DNA of 17,290 nucleotides from Thermoplasmata archaeon. GTDB taxonomy: Archaea > Thermoplasmatota > Thermoplasmata > Lutacidiplasmatales > UBA184. Where the stretch lies: assembly GCA_030044475.1 (NCBI GenBank), contig JASHVP010000066.1, forward strand, positions 1 through 17,290, read 5' to 3'. Below, piece after piece: positions 1-8,900 of this stretch (positions are counted from its first letter, which is position 1; every line of letters starts with the position of its first letter). The translations under genes and the position numbers were made by a program. The notes beneath the pieces are model-generated. The model worked only from the letters and a program-made list of their open reading frames with translations, searched no databases and was not told the origin of the DNA.

Positions 1-321
1 GCCCGGTTCTTCGGCTACCTGCGCACGCGCAGCTCCCCCGGGCCGGCGAAGCCGTCCGCGGAGTCGTTGCTCTCGCTCCTGGCCGAGATGGAGGTCCCGC
101 TCGACCGCGCGCTGTACGTCGGGGACCACCTGATCGACGCGGAGTGCGCGACCCGGGCCCGGGTCCGGTTCTACGCGGTCCTGCCGGATCCGTCGGAGGG
201 TCCCGCGGCCACGATGACCAGCGATCGGTTCCTGGCCGCCGGCGCCAGCGCGGTCGCGCGCGACCTCACGGAGCTCGCGCGCCAGCTCAACGTCGCGGCG
301 CCCCCCGCCGCCCCGGCGTGA
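1..321 (+). CDS. HAD-superfamily hydrolase, C-terminal part (5' truncated by window)
   Basis: The reading frame is open from the first base, so the start lies outside the window; the visible 106 residues end at TGA (319-321). The piece keeps the C-terminal half of a haloacid-dehalogenase fold. A lysine in 'AKPSAESLL' (visible residue 17) fits motif III. 'LYVGDHLIDAECA' fits motif IV, with the Asp pair that coordinates Mg2+. In this family a phosphate ester or phosphoanhydride is cleaved through an aspartyl-phosphate intermediate in the cytoplasm. The nucleophilic Asp of motif I and the cap domain, which set the substrate, are not visible. A phosphoglycolate-phosphatase-like enzyme is plausible but unproven. 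It converges on the flavoprotein gene with only 9 nt between the stops. The tail after about residue 95 is Ala/Pro-rich. Confidence 0.8.
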   Translation, partial: ARFFGYLRTRSSPGPAKPSAESLLSLLAEMEVPLDRALYVGDHLIDAECATRARVRFYAVLPDPSEGPAATMTSDRFLAAGASAVARDLTELARQLNVAAPPAAPA

Positions 322-330
322 CCGGCGTCG

Positions 331-1326
331 CTACAGGTACGACGCCCAGGCGTGGATGACCGCTCGTTCGGCGGTGGCCCACGCCTCGGGGATCTGGTTC
401 CAGCCGTTCCGCAGGTCGCCGACGCAGTAGAGGCCCGGGATCGGCTCGCCGGTCGCGTCGGCGAGCACCCGACAGTCCTCGTCCGTCACGACGTAGCCAT
501 CGGCATCGAACCGGGCGCCCAGCGAGCGGGGGATCGCTCCGTGCATGTCGTACCAGCCGAGCGCGGAGAATCCCTTGTCGTAGCTCGCATGGGACCCGTC
601 CGCGAATCGGACGCCGAACCGCTTCTCCCGGATCTCATCGAAGCCGGCGATCTCCGCGGTCCGCACCTCGATCCGGTGCTCCGCGAGCGCCGCGGTGAGC
701 TGCGCCCGCTCCGGCTCCGACGACCCGGCGAGGGCCGTCCGGCCGTTCGTCAGCAGCTCGACCGACGCGGGGTGGAAGTGGAGGAGGTCGAGCGCGGTCC
801 GCGCGGCGAACCCGTCGTCCCCGAGGACGCCGACGGTCTTCCCCGGGAACGTGTGGCCGTCGCAGATGATGCAGAAGTCGACGATGCCTTGGTTCGCCCA
901 CGGGAAGATCGGGTCGATCTTCCCGCCCACCGACTCGATCCGGTCCACGACGCCGAGCGCGAGCACCAGGGTCGTCCCGACCGTCGTTCGGGTCTGCTTC
1001 AGCCACTCGAACGTCACGCGGAATCCGGCGACCCCTCGCTCGGCGGAGATGGCCCGCGCCGGGGTGAAGTACCCGACCCGGGCCTCGTGGGCCCGGACCG
1101 CCGCGATCTGGTGGTCGAGGAGGGCATGACCCGAGACTCCGTCCGGGAACCCGGGGATGTTGTCCATCCGCGGGGAGTAGTACGACCGCGAGTACTTCGG
1201 ACCCCGGTCGACGATCGCGGCCGTGTGCTCGAGGAGGGCCGCCTTCAGTCCGGCCTGGAGCCCGGCGTGACCGCCGCCGAGGACGACGACGTCGTACGCC
1301 TCCTGCAGCCGCGGGAACCCCGGCAT
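331..1326 (-). CDS. Thioredoxin-reductase-like FAD disulfide oxidoreductase
   Basis: A 331-residue flavoprotein of the low-Mr thioredoxin reductase type. An N-terminal FAD-binding Rossmann motif is visible (G17-x-G19-x-x-G22 after 'YDVVVLGGGHAG'). The redox pair is C152-I-I-C155 followed by DG, the position and context of CATCDG in bacterial TrxR. A C-terminal FAD motif (GLYCVGDLRNG) precedes an Ala-rich helix. The expected role is moving electrons from FAD to a thioredoxin-like partner. The second Rossmann motif is degenerate: 'GVLGDDGFAA' (G169-D-D-G172) replaces GxGxxA/G, and no HRR-type arginine motif follows, so NADPH may not be the donor. I chose ATG 1326 because the homologous part starts there and an A/T-rich box lies 25 nt upstream; the frame stays open to 1647 but that extension overlaps carA. 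It is divergent from carA. Confidence 0.87.
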   Translation of the reverse strand: MPGFPRLQEAYDVVVLGGGHAGLQAGLKAALLEHTAAIVDRGPKYSRSYYSPRMDNIPGFPDGVSGHALLDHQIAAVRAHEARVGYFTPARAISAERGVAGFRVTFEWLKQTRTTVGTTLVLALGVVDRIESVGGKIDPIFPWANQGIVDFCIICDGHTFPGKTVGVLGDDGFAARTALDLLHFHPASVELLTNGRTALAGSSEPERAQLTAALAEHRIEVRTAEIAGFDEIREKRFGVRFADGSHASYDKGFSALGWYDMHGAIPRSLGARFDADGYVVTDEDCRVLADATGEPIPGLYCVGDLRNGWNQIPEAWATAERAVIHAWASYL

Positions 1327-1346
1327 CGCTCGACCACGGGCCGAGA

Positions 1347-1355
1347 GGATTTGAT
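1347..1355 (-). promoter_or_regulatory. TATA-like box of the flavoprotein gene
   Basis: Read on the minus strand this is ATCAAATCC, the only A/T-rich patch upstream of the start. Its centre is 25 nt before ATG 1326, the spacing expected for an archaeal TATA box driving a leaderless mRNA. The match to TTTAWA is imperfect. Confidence 0.45.
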
Positions 1356-1364
1356 GGCTCGCCG

Positions 1365-1386
1365 GGCCCGGACGCGCGTCCGGGCC
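1365..1386. promoter_or_regulatory. Perfect 22-bp palindrome in divergent promoter region
   Basis: The two 11-nt arms, GGCCCGGACGC and its reverse complement, meet with no spacer. The palindrome sits about 10 bp upstream of the flavoprotein TATA-like box and about 28 bp upstream of the carA box. The position and dyad symmetry suit an operator for a dimeric regulator. It is not a terminator, since no gene ends here. At this GC content some GC palindromes are expected by chance. Confidence 0.4.
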
Positions 1387-1413
1387 GTGCCGCGCACGCG
1401 ACGCGACGGCAAA

Positions 1414-1421
1414 TGTTAAGG
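1414..1421 (+). promoter_or_regulatory. Possible TATA-like box of carAB
   Basis: TGTTAAGG resembles the CTTAAGTA box in front of the uS15 gene. Its centre is about 43 nt before the GTG at 1460, which predicts a transcript with a leader of about 15 nt. It is the only A/T-rich candidate between the divergent genes on this side. Confidence 0.35.
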
Positions 1422-1459
1422 AGCGCACGACTCCTCGGTGCCTTCGGGTTCCCACGCCC

Positions 1460-2605
1460 GTGCCTTCGAGCACCGACCCGCACGCCTTGCGGGGGACCCT
1501 GCTTCTCGAGGATGGGCTCCGGTTCGACGGGGTCGGCATCGGCGCGCCGGGCCGCCGCGTCGGCGAGGTCGTCTTCACGACCGGCATGGTCGGGTACCCC
1601 GAGTCGCTGACCGACCCGTCGTTCCGCGGCCAGATCCTCACGTTCACCTACCCGCTGCTCGGCAACTACGGCGTCCCGGCGCCGGGGGCCCGGGACCGGG
1701 ACGGACTGCCGGTCCTCGAGAGCGAGGAGATGCAGGTCCGCGGGGTCCTCGTGCGAGGGACGACCCGCCCGAACCACTGGTCGAGCCGACGGTCCCTCGA
1801 GCAGTGGCTCGCCGACGAAGGGGTCCCGGGGATCCGGGGGGTCGACACTCGGCGGCTCACGGAGCACCTCCGCGCGCACGGCGTCGTGCGGGGCGTCATC
1901 GACGTCCGGCCGGGCGAGGTTCCGGCCCGGACCGACGAACTTCGGAGGTCGATCGCCCGGGCGCCGGCCTACGGCGAGGAGCACTTCATGGACGAGGTCG
2001 CCCCCAAGAAGCCGACCGTCGTCGGGCGGCGGCGGGGGCCGGTGGTCGCCGTCCTCGACTGCGGCGTCAAGGCGAGCATCCTGCGGGCGCTCCTCGACCG
2101 GAACGTGACCGTCCTGCGGCTTCCGTTCGACCACGAGGTGCCCGCGAGGTGGGACGGCCGGCGCGTGGCGGGCCTGCTCGTCGGCAACGGGCCCGGCGAC
2201 CCCGCCGAGCTCGGACCGTCGATCGAGGAGCTCGGACGGCCGTCCAACCGCGCCCTCCCCACCCTCGGCATCTGCCTGGGCCACCAGCTCCTCGCGCTCT
2301 CCCGCGGGGGTTCGACGTTCAAGCTGAAGTACGGCCACCGGGGGCAGAACAAGACCGTCTGCTTTCCCGACGGACGGGCGCTCATCGTCAGCGAGAACCA
2401 CGGCTACGCGGTCGACCCCGCCTCGCTCGCGAAGACGGGGCTCGAGGCGTGGGCGTCGAACCCCGATGACGGGACCCTCGAAGGGTTCCGGGACGCCGCG
2501 GGCCGGGTCCTGGCGTTGCAGGGCCATCCCGAAGGCCATCCCGGTCCCCAGGAGGCCGGGTTCGTCTTCGACCAGTTCGTCCGGAAGGTGCGGGCCCGCG
2601 CATGA
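1460..2605 (+). CDS. carA: Carbamoyl phosphate synthetase, small (glutaminase) subunit
   Basis: 381 residues, the usual CarA length. It hydrolyses glutamine and passes ammonia to CarB for carbamoyl phosphate, the precursor of pyrimidines and of arginine via citrulline. The N-terminal CPSase small-chain domain starts at about residue 10 (GTLLLEDGLRFDG, then FTTGMVGYPESLTDPSF). The class I glutamine amidotransferase domain fills the C-terminal half. The nucleophile Cys272 is in LGICLGHQLL, and His356 and Glu358 of the triad are in QGHPEGHPG. The substrate-loop segment 'FKLKYGHRGQN' and 'ENHGYAVD' are also present. The start is GTG 1460, consistent with the family N-terminus; an upstream GTG at 1438 is out of frame. 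The stop overlaps the carB start as ATGA, so the subunits are translationally coupled. Confidence 0.96.
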   Translation: MPSSTDPHALRGTLLLEDGLRFDGVGIGAPGRRVGEVVFTTGMVGYPESLTDPSFRGQILTFTYPLLGNYGVPAPGARDRDGLPVLESEEMQVRGVLVRGTTRPNHWSSRRSLEQWLADEGVPGIRGVDTRRLTEHLRAHGVVRGVIDVRPGEVPARTDELRRSIARAPAYGEEHFMDEVAPKKPTVVGRRRGPVVAVLDCGVKASILRALLDRNVTVLRLPFDHEVPARWDGRRVAGLLVGNGPGDPAELGPSIEELGRPSNRALPTLGICLGHQLLALSRGGSTFKLKYGHRGQNKTVCFPDGRALIVSENHGYAVDPASLAKTGLEAWASNPDDGTLEGFRDAAGRVLALQGHPEGHPGPQEAGFVFDQFVRKVRARA

Positions 2606-5600
2606 CGCCGACGCTCCCGCGCAAGGTCGTCGTCCTCGGCTCGGGCGCCCTGAAGATCGGGGAGGCGGGCGAGTTCGACTACTCCGGGAGCCAGTGCCTC
2701 AAGGCCCTCGAGGAGGAGGGGGTCTACGCGGTCGTCGTCAATCCGAACATCGCGACCCTGCAGACCGACCCGCCCCGCCACGGGCGGGTCTACTTCCAGC
2801 CGCTGGTGCCGGAGTTCGTCGCCCCGATCCTCGCGACGGAGGAACCGGAGGGGCTGCTGCTCTCGTTCGGCGGCCAGACGGCCCTGAACTGCGGCGTGCA
2901 GCTGTTCGACCAGGGAGCGTTGCGGGCGACGGGGACCCGGGTCCTCGGGACCCCGCTCTGGGGGATCAAGGCGACCGAGGATCGCGCGAAGTTCGTCCGG
3001 ACCATGGCCCGGGCCCGAGTCCCGACGCTGCCGAGCCGCGCCTGCTACTCGGTCGAGGAGGCCGAGGCGGCCGCGGAGAAGCTCGGCTACCCGGTGATGC
3101 TCCGGGTCGCGTTCACGCTCGGCGGCAAGGGAGGCGGGGTCGCCCGCGACCGCGGCGAGCTCGCCGAGGTCGTCACTCGGGGACTGCGGGCGAGCCCGGT
3201 CGGCCAGGTGCTGCTCGAGCGGTACGTCGGGTCGTTCAAGCAACTCGAGTACGAGGTCGTCCGCGACGCGAAGGGCAACACGCTCACGATCTGCAACATG
3301 GAGAACGTCCTCGGGATGCGGGTCCACACCGGGGACAACGTCGTCATCGCCCCGAGCCAGACGCTCACCGACTTCGAGTACCAGATGCTCCGCCAGGCGG
3401 CGATCCGCGCCGCCGACGCCTGCGGGATCGTCGGGGAGTGCAACATCCAGTTCTGCCTCGACCCGACCAACGAGGAGTACTACGCGATCGAGATCAACGC
3501 GCGGCTGTCGCGGTCGAGCGCGCTCGCCAGCAAAGCGACGGGGTACCCGCTCGCGTACGTGGCCGCGAAGCTGGCCCTCGGCTACACGCTGCCGGAGCTG
3601 AAGAACCGCATCACGGGCGTCACGACCGCTTGCTTCGAGCCGTCGCTCGACTACGTGGTCGTCAAGCTGCCGCGCTGGGACCTCGACAAGTTCAGTCGCG
3701 CCGACCGGCGCCTCGGGCCGTCGATGAAGTCGGTCGGGGAGGTGATGGGGATCGGGGCGTCGTTCCCGGAAGCGCTCTCGAAGGCGGTCCGGATGAGCGA
3801 CCCACGGGCCGACCTCCTGCCCCCGGCCGAGGTCCGGACGCACGACGAGATCCTCGCCGACCTCGCGACCCCGACCCCCGAGATCCTCGGACGCGTGCTC
3901 GAGGCGCTGCGGGCCGGGATCGACCCCGAGACGATCGCGCGGGTCACCTACATCGACCGCTGGTTCGTCGACGCCCTCGGGGAGATCGAGTCGGTCCATC
4001 GCGCGCTCGGGGCCGTCCCGGGCGGAACGCTGCCCGCGGAGCTGCTGCGGACCGCGAAGGAGCTCGGCCTCTCCGACCGCGCCGTCGGGCGGTGCGTCCG
4101 TCTCGACGAGGAGGAGGTCCGTCGCCAGCGACTGGGGCACGGCATCCGACCGCGCGTCCGGATGATCGACACCCTCGCGGGGGAATGGCCCGCCCGCACG
4201 AACTACCTCTACGTCACGTACCGGGCGGACGCCGACGACGTCGCCCCGATGCCGGCGAACTCCGTGCTCGTCATCGGGGCCGGGCCGTACCGCATCGGCT
4301 CGTCGGTCGAGTTCGACTGGTCGACGATGAACCTCGTCGACGGCCTGCGGGCGGAGGGGATCCCGGGGGTCGCCCTCCTCAACTCGAACCCGGAGACCGT
4401 CTCGACCGACTACGACCGGTCCGACCGGCTCTACTTCGAGGAGATCACGCTCGAGCGGGTCCGCGACATCCACGACTTCGAGAAGTTCGGCGGCGTCGTG
4501 ACGTGCGTCGGGAGCCAGCTCGCGCAGAACCTGACGCCGCTCCTGCAGATGTGCGGCCTCCCGATCTTGGGGACGTCGTCGCGGTCGATCGACACCGCCG
4601 AGGACCGGGCCCAGTTCGCGCGCCTGCTCGAGAAGCTGAAGATCCCGCAGCCGGCGTGGCGGGCGTTCACCACGGTCGACGAGGCGAGCGCCTTCGCGGA
4701 GGAGGTCGGGTACCCCGTCCTCGTCCGCCCGTCGTACGTCCTGAGCGGCCAGGCGATGCGGGTGATCTGGGCCCGCACCGACCTGGCCCGCTTCCTCTCC
4801 GAGGCGACCCGGATCTCGCCGGAGCACCCGGTCGTCATCACGAAGTTCGTCGAGGGGGCGGACGAGGTCGAGCTGGACGCGATCTCGGACGGGACGCGGG
4901 TGCTCGTCGGCGGGATCCTCGAGCACGTCGAGCGGGCCGGGGTTCACTCGGGCGACGCGACCTTCTGCCTGCCGCCGCGGCACACGCCGCCCGAGGTGCA
5001 GGGCGCACTGCTCCGCGCCGCCGGACTGCTGGCCCGCACGCTGTCGATCCGGGGGCCGTTCAACGTCCAGTTCCTCGTGAAGGACCGCGGCTACCAGATC
5101 ATCGAACTGAACCTCCGCGCCAGCCGCTCCCTGCCGTTCCTGACGAAGGCGACCGGCGTGCCGCTGCTCCGGGAGGCGGCCCGCGCGATGCTCGGCCGGC
5201 CGCTCTCGCGCGAGGGGGTCGCCCCGCTCCCGCCCGACCGATGGGGCGTGAAGGTCCCCCAGTTCTCGTTCCTCCAGCTCGCCGGCTCGGACCCCCTCCT
5301 CGGCGTCGAGATGCAGTCGACCGGGGAGGTCGCCTGCTTCGGGCCGACGTTCTCGGACGCGCTCGTGAAGGCGATGGTCGCCACCGGCGTGCGGCTCGTC
5401 CCGCGCCGAGGGCTCGCGTTCCTCTCGGTCGGAGGGCCGCAGCTGAAGGAGGAGCTCCTGCCGATCGCCCGACGGTTGCGGGAGCTCGGCCTGCGGATCG
5501 CCGCGACCGAGGACACCGCCGCGTTCCTCGCCGGCCACGGGCTCCACCGGGTCCAGGTGCTGCACAAGGTCTCGGAGCCGGACCGGCACCCGAACGTCCT

Positions 5601-5916
5601 CGAGGCGCTCGACCGGGGCCGCATCGACCTCCTGCTCAACGTGCCGCTCTCGCTGACGCAGGAGAAGTTCGAGCGGATGCTCGAGGACGAGTACGTCCTG
5701 CGGCGCCGCGCGATCGAGCTCGGGATCCCGCTGTTCACGAGCCTCGAGACGTTCTCCGCGTACGTCGAGGGCGTCGCCTGGCTGGAGGACCACCCGCTCA
5801 CCGTCGACGCCCTCTACGGGACGCCCGAGACGGAGTCCCCGGCCCCGCCCCCCCGGAGCGTTCCGGTCGTGCCGCGCCGCCGGCGGGGGCGGCGCCGGCG
5901 GGCCCGCGCCGCGTAG
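2602..5916 (+). CDS. carB: Carbamoyl phosphate synthetase, large subunit
   Basis: 1104 residues, slightly longer than the ~1070 typical of CarB. It makes carbamoyl phosphate from bicarbonate, ammonia and two ATP. The two homologous halves are both intact: the first starts VVVLGSGALKIGEAGEFDYS near residue 9, the second VLVIGAGPYRIGSSVEFDWS near residue 554. Each has an ATP-grasp core, with metal-ligand segments 'EINARLSRSSALASKATGYP' and 'ELNLRASRSLPFLTKATGVP'. An MGS-like allosteric domain follows from about residue 936 (LAFLSVGG, then LLLNVPLS). The last ~30 residues are a Pro/Arg-rich extension ending in RRRRGRRRRARAA, beyond the usual family end. The ATG overlaps the carA stop. The gene converges on the thermopsin-like gene with one base between stops. 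Confidence 0.97.
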   Translation: MTPTLPRKVVVLGSGALKIGEAGEFDYSGSQCLKALEEEGVYAVVVNPNIATLQTDPPRHGRVYFQPLVPEFVAPILATEEPEGLLLSFGGQTALNCGVQLFDQGALRATGTRVLGTPLWGIKATEDRAKFVRTMARARVPTLPSRACYSVEEAEAAAEKLGYPVMLRVAFTLGGKGGGVARDRGELAEVVTRGLRASPVGQVLLERYVGSFKQLEYEVVRDAKGNTLTICNMENVLGMRVHTGDNVVIAPSQTLTDFEYQMLRQAAIRAADACGIVGECNIQFCLDPTNEEYYAIEINARLSRSSALASKATGYPLAYVAAKLALGYTLPELKNRITGVTTACFEPSLDYVVVKLPRWDLDKFSRADRRLGPSMKSVGEVMGIGASFPEALSKAVRMSDPRADLLPPAEVRTHDEILADLATPTPEILGRVLEALRAGIDPETIARVTYIDRWFVDALGEIESVHRALGAVPGGTLPAELLRTAKELGLSDRAVGRCVRLDEEEVRRQRLGHGIRPRVRMIDTLAGEWPARTNYLYVTYRADADDVAPMPANSVLVIGAGPYRIGSSVEFDWSTMNLVDGLRAEGIPGVALLNSNPETVSTDYDRSDRLYFEEITLERVRDIHDFEKFGGVVTCVGSQLAQNLTPLLQMCGLPILGTSSRSIDTAEDRAQFARLLEKLKIPQPAWRAFTTVDEASAFAEEVGYPVLVRPSYVLSGQAMRVIWARTDLARFLSEATRISPEHPVVITKFVEGADEVELDAISDGTRVLVGGILEHVERAGVHSGDATFCLPPRHTPPEVQGALLRAAGLLARTLSIRGPFNVQFLVKDRGYQIIELNLRASRSLPFLTKATGVPLLREAARAMLGRPLSREGVAPLPPDRWGVKVPQFSFLQLAGSDPLLGVEMQSTGEVACFGPTFSDALVKAMVATGVRLVPRRGLAFLSVGGPQLKEELLPIARRLRELGLRIAATEDTAAFLAGHGLHRVQVLHKVSEPDRHPNVLEALDRGRIDLLLNVPLSLTQEKFERMLEDEYVLRRRAIELGIPLFTSLETFSAYVEGVAWLEDHPLTVDALYGTPETESPAPPPRSVPVVPRRRRGRRRRARAA

Positions 5917-5917
5917 G

Positions 5918-8900
5918 TTACGGCCCGTCGTCCCCCGCGAGGGGGAGGGGAGGCTCCTCCCTCGCCTCCTCCGGCGCGCCGGGTCGCCGACGTCGCAGGA
6001 CGAGCACGACGGCCACCGCCCCCCCGGCGACCAGGAGGATCGCGACGAGCTCCGACGGGCCGAGGCCGGTCGACCCGCCCGACGGGGCGGTGCGCTCGAA
6101 CTCGATCGCGACCGACGCGGAGCCGTTCGCGACCGTGACCGTCCCCGCGGCGGGGACCGGAGCGTAGCCGGCGATCGCCCCCGCCGAGACGGTGAAGTCG
6201 TACGTCCCGTTCGGCATCAGGAACGAGATCGACGCCGAGGACGAACCCTCGGGGGTCCCCGCGAGCGTGACGGACCAGCCACCGCCCGCCGGGAGACCGA
6301 GCTCCCCGAACGTCACCGAGTAGCGGACCTGGGACCAGGTCAGCTCCTCCCGGAGCGGGGTGCCGTTCACGACGAGCGTCCCCGTGCGCGCCGGCGCCGC
6401 GAGATGCCACCCCGGCACCCCCTCGACCGTGTACGGGTACGTCCCGTTCGTTTCGTTGAGGGTGAGCTGCGCCGTCGACGTGGAACGCCGGGTCGCTCCG
6501 AGCACGACCGTCCAGGTCGTTCCGCTCGGAAGGCCCGACTCCTCGAACGTCACCGAGTAGAGCACCGGGGCGAAGGCGATCGTCTCCGTCACGTTCGCGC
6601 CCGCCACGACGAACTCTCCGAGGTACGGGATCGACGACTCGGTGTAGCCCGCGAGCGCCGTGAGCGTGTAGACGTACGTCCCGTCCGGAAGGAGGAAGGT
6701 GACGGCCCCGGCCGGTCCCACCGTCGTGTTCGTCCGGAGCTCCGACCCCACGCTCACCGACCACGTCGTCCCGTTCGGGAGGCCGGTCGCCTCGAACGCG
6801 ACGGAGTAGCGGGGTTCGGAGAACGATAGCGCGAGCGTCAGATTCGCCCCCGCGACGTCGACGGTCCCGGACGACGGAGAGACGACCCACCCCGACGGGG
6901 GGGTGACCGCGTACGCCAGGGGCCCGGAGGCGAGCATCCAGCCGGGCAGCGCGACCAGCGGCTGGTCGGCCGGGTACGCCGTCGTCCCGAGGGTCACCGA
7001 CCAGCGGGACCCCACGGGGAGGCCGTCCGCCTCGACGAAGAGCCAGGTGCTCAGGAACTTCGGTTGCGGCGCCACGTCCTCGACCGTGTTCCCGAGCGGG
7101 TACGGGGCCGCGCTCGACCAGTCCGACCAGAAGTTCCCGATGCCGTCCCACGTGAAGTTCGCGTACGTGGTCCCCGCGACCACCGCCTGGATCGTCGCCG
7201 GGTCGTACGTCCCGTTGTCGGAGGCGCCGTTGTTCCCGACGAAGTTGTTGCCGTAGACCTTGATGTAGAGCCCCCCGTCGACCAGGACCCCGTAGCCGGC
7301 CGACGCTTCGATCGTCGAGGCGACGACGGTCACGTTGACCGTGAAGTCGAGCTGAAGGCCGATCGCCGCGCCGTAGGAGAACACGTCCGCGACCGTGCTG
7401 AAGAGCGTCGAGTTGAGGGTGACGGTCGTCCCGCCGCCCCCGGCGCGGACGTCGTCGATCGCGAGGTAGCTGCTCGAGAAGTCGGTGATCGTCCACGGCA
7501 TCCCGCTCGCGGTCACGTTCGCGACGGTGAGGTTCTGGTCGTACTGGAGCTGGACCGCGGCGTCCTCGAACGGGAGGTCGAAGTACGGGTTGATGAACCC
7601 GGGGAGGGCATGGGGCGGCGCGGTGGCGGTGACGTTCGCGATCTCCCCCCACGCCAACCCCTGGCCGAAGACCCCGACCGAGTCGTTCGCGACCCGGACC
7701 CCGGAGACCAGCACGAAGTCGAAGTTGGAGAGGTCGACCCCCACGGAGAGGTTCGTCGCGGAGACGTTCCAGACGTGGACGATCTGGTCGCCGCTCTCCC
7801 CGCCGAGGTCGATGCCCATGCTGCCGTCGGAGACGGTGACGCCGTCCGCCCGGAACTCCTCCGTCGAATCGTAGAGGATGCCCATCGAGTCGTTGGTGAC
7901 GAGCGCCGGCCCGAAGGAGGTGCCAAGGTCGAACTCGCCGGCGAGGCCGGTCGCCCCGTTCTCGATCGTGAGGTCCGCGAGCGTGGTCCCCTGGTTCTCC
8001 CCCGAGACTTCGATGCCGTACGACCCGTTCTCCACCCGGAGGTCGTCGAAGGAGACCCCGATGTTGTCGGAGAACGAGAGGGCTCCCTGGGCCCCGTCGT
8101 CGATCGTCCCGTCGGCGACCCGCCCGTGCTCGAGGCCCGTGACCTGCTGGAGCGCGTCGTCCTCCGCCCCCGCGGTGACGAAGCCGGTCAGGGAGAAGTC
8201 CGACCCGCCCGAGAGGTTGAGCCCCTCAAAGTAGCCGTCGAGGAACGTCGCGTTCGAGATCGAGACCTCGGTGTCGTTGACGAACTGCCCCGCGGCCGCG
8301 CTGACCCCGTCCTCGGTCCAGTCGGTCATCGCGATCGCCCGGGACGCGAAGATCTCGACCGACGTCGCGCACGGGAAGAACCCGCCGAGGTCGTACCCGC
8401 ACGGGAACCCGGAGTTCGAGTCCGGGGTGGGCGGGGCCCCCCCGGCCACGTTCCGGAGGGTCTGGACGGAGATCCCGTCGGCGTGGTAGGCGGCGACCCC
8501 GATCCCGCCGAGCCCCGGCTCGATCGTCCGAGCCGTGACGTTCTGCGTCGCGACGTCGAGGAGGGCGACCGCCCCCGAACCGTAGGCGACGTTCCCCTCG
8601 AAACCTCCCCCGCCGTCCCACGACGCGTTGGCCGGCGTCCCGGAGGCGTTCCCGGTCTCGATCGCGACGAGCGAGAGGTCCGACCCGCCGACCGTCGTCA
8701 CGGCCGTGGCCCCGTCGAAGGCGGTCACGTTCGACGCGCTCCCGTCGCGGACCTGGTCGAAGACCGCTCCCGGGCCCGGCCACGGGCCGTTGTTCCACCC
8801 GAGCCCCGTCGAGGCGGTCACCCCCGAGACCGAGCTGTCGACCGTCGCGTAGAGGTCGATCGTCGGGGCGTAGTCCGTGGGCCCGATGTAGACCGTGGTG

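Noticed and set aside
2404..5793. 1129-codon open frame antisense to carB
   Set aside because: Long antisense frames are expected in GC-rich codon-biased DNA. The translation is Arg/Glu/Asp-rich with no domain, while carB matches its family end to end.
6090..7060. The four ~240-bp units as a mobile or phase-variable repeat
   Set aside because: They are diverged protein domains in one frame, without near-identical DNA or flanking direct repeats.
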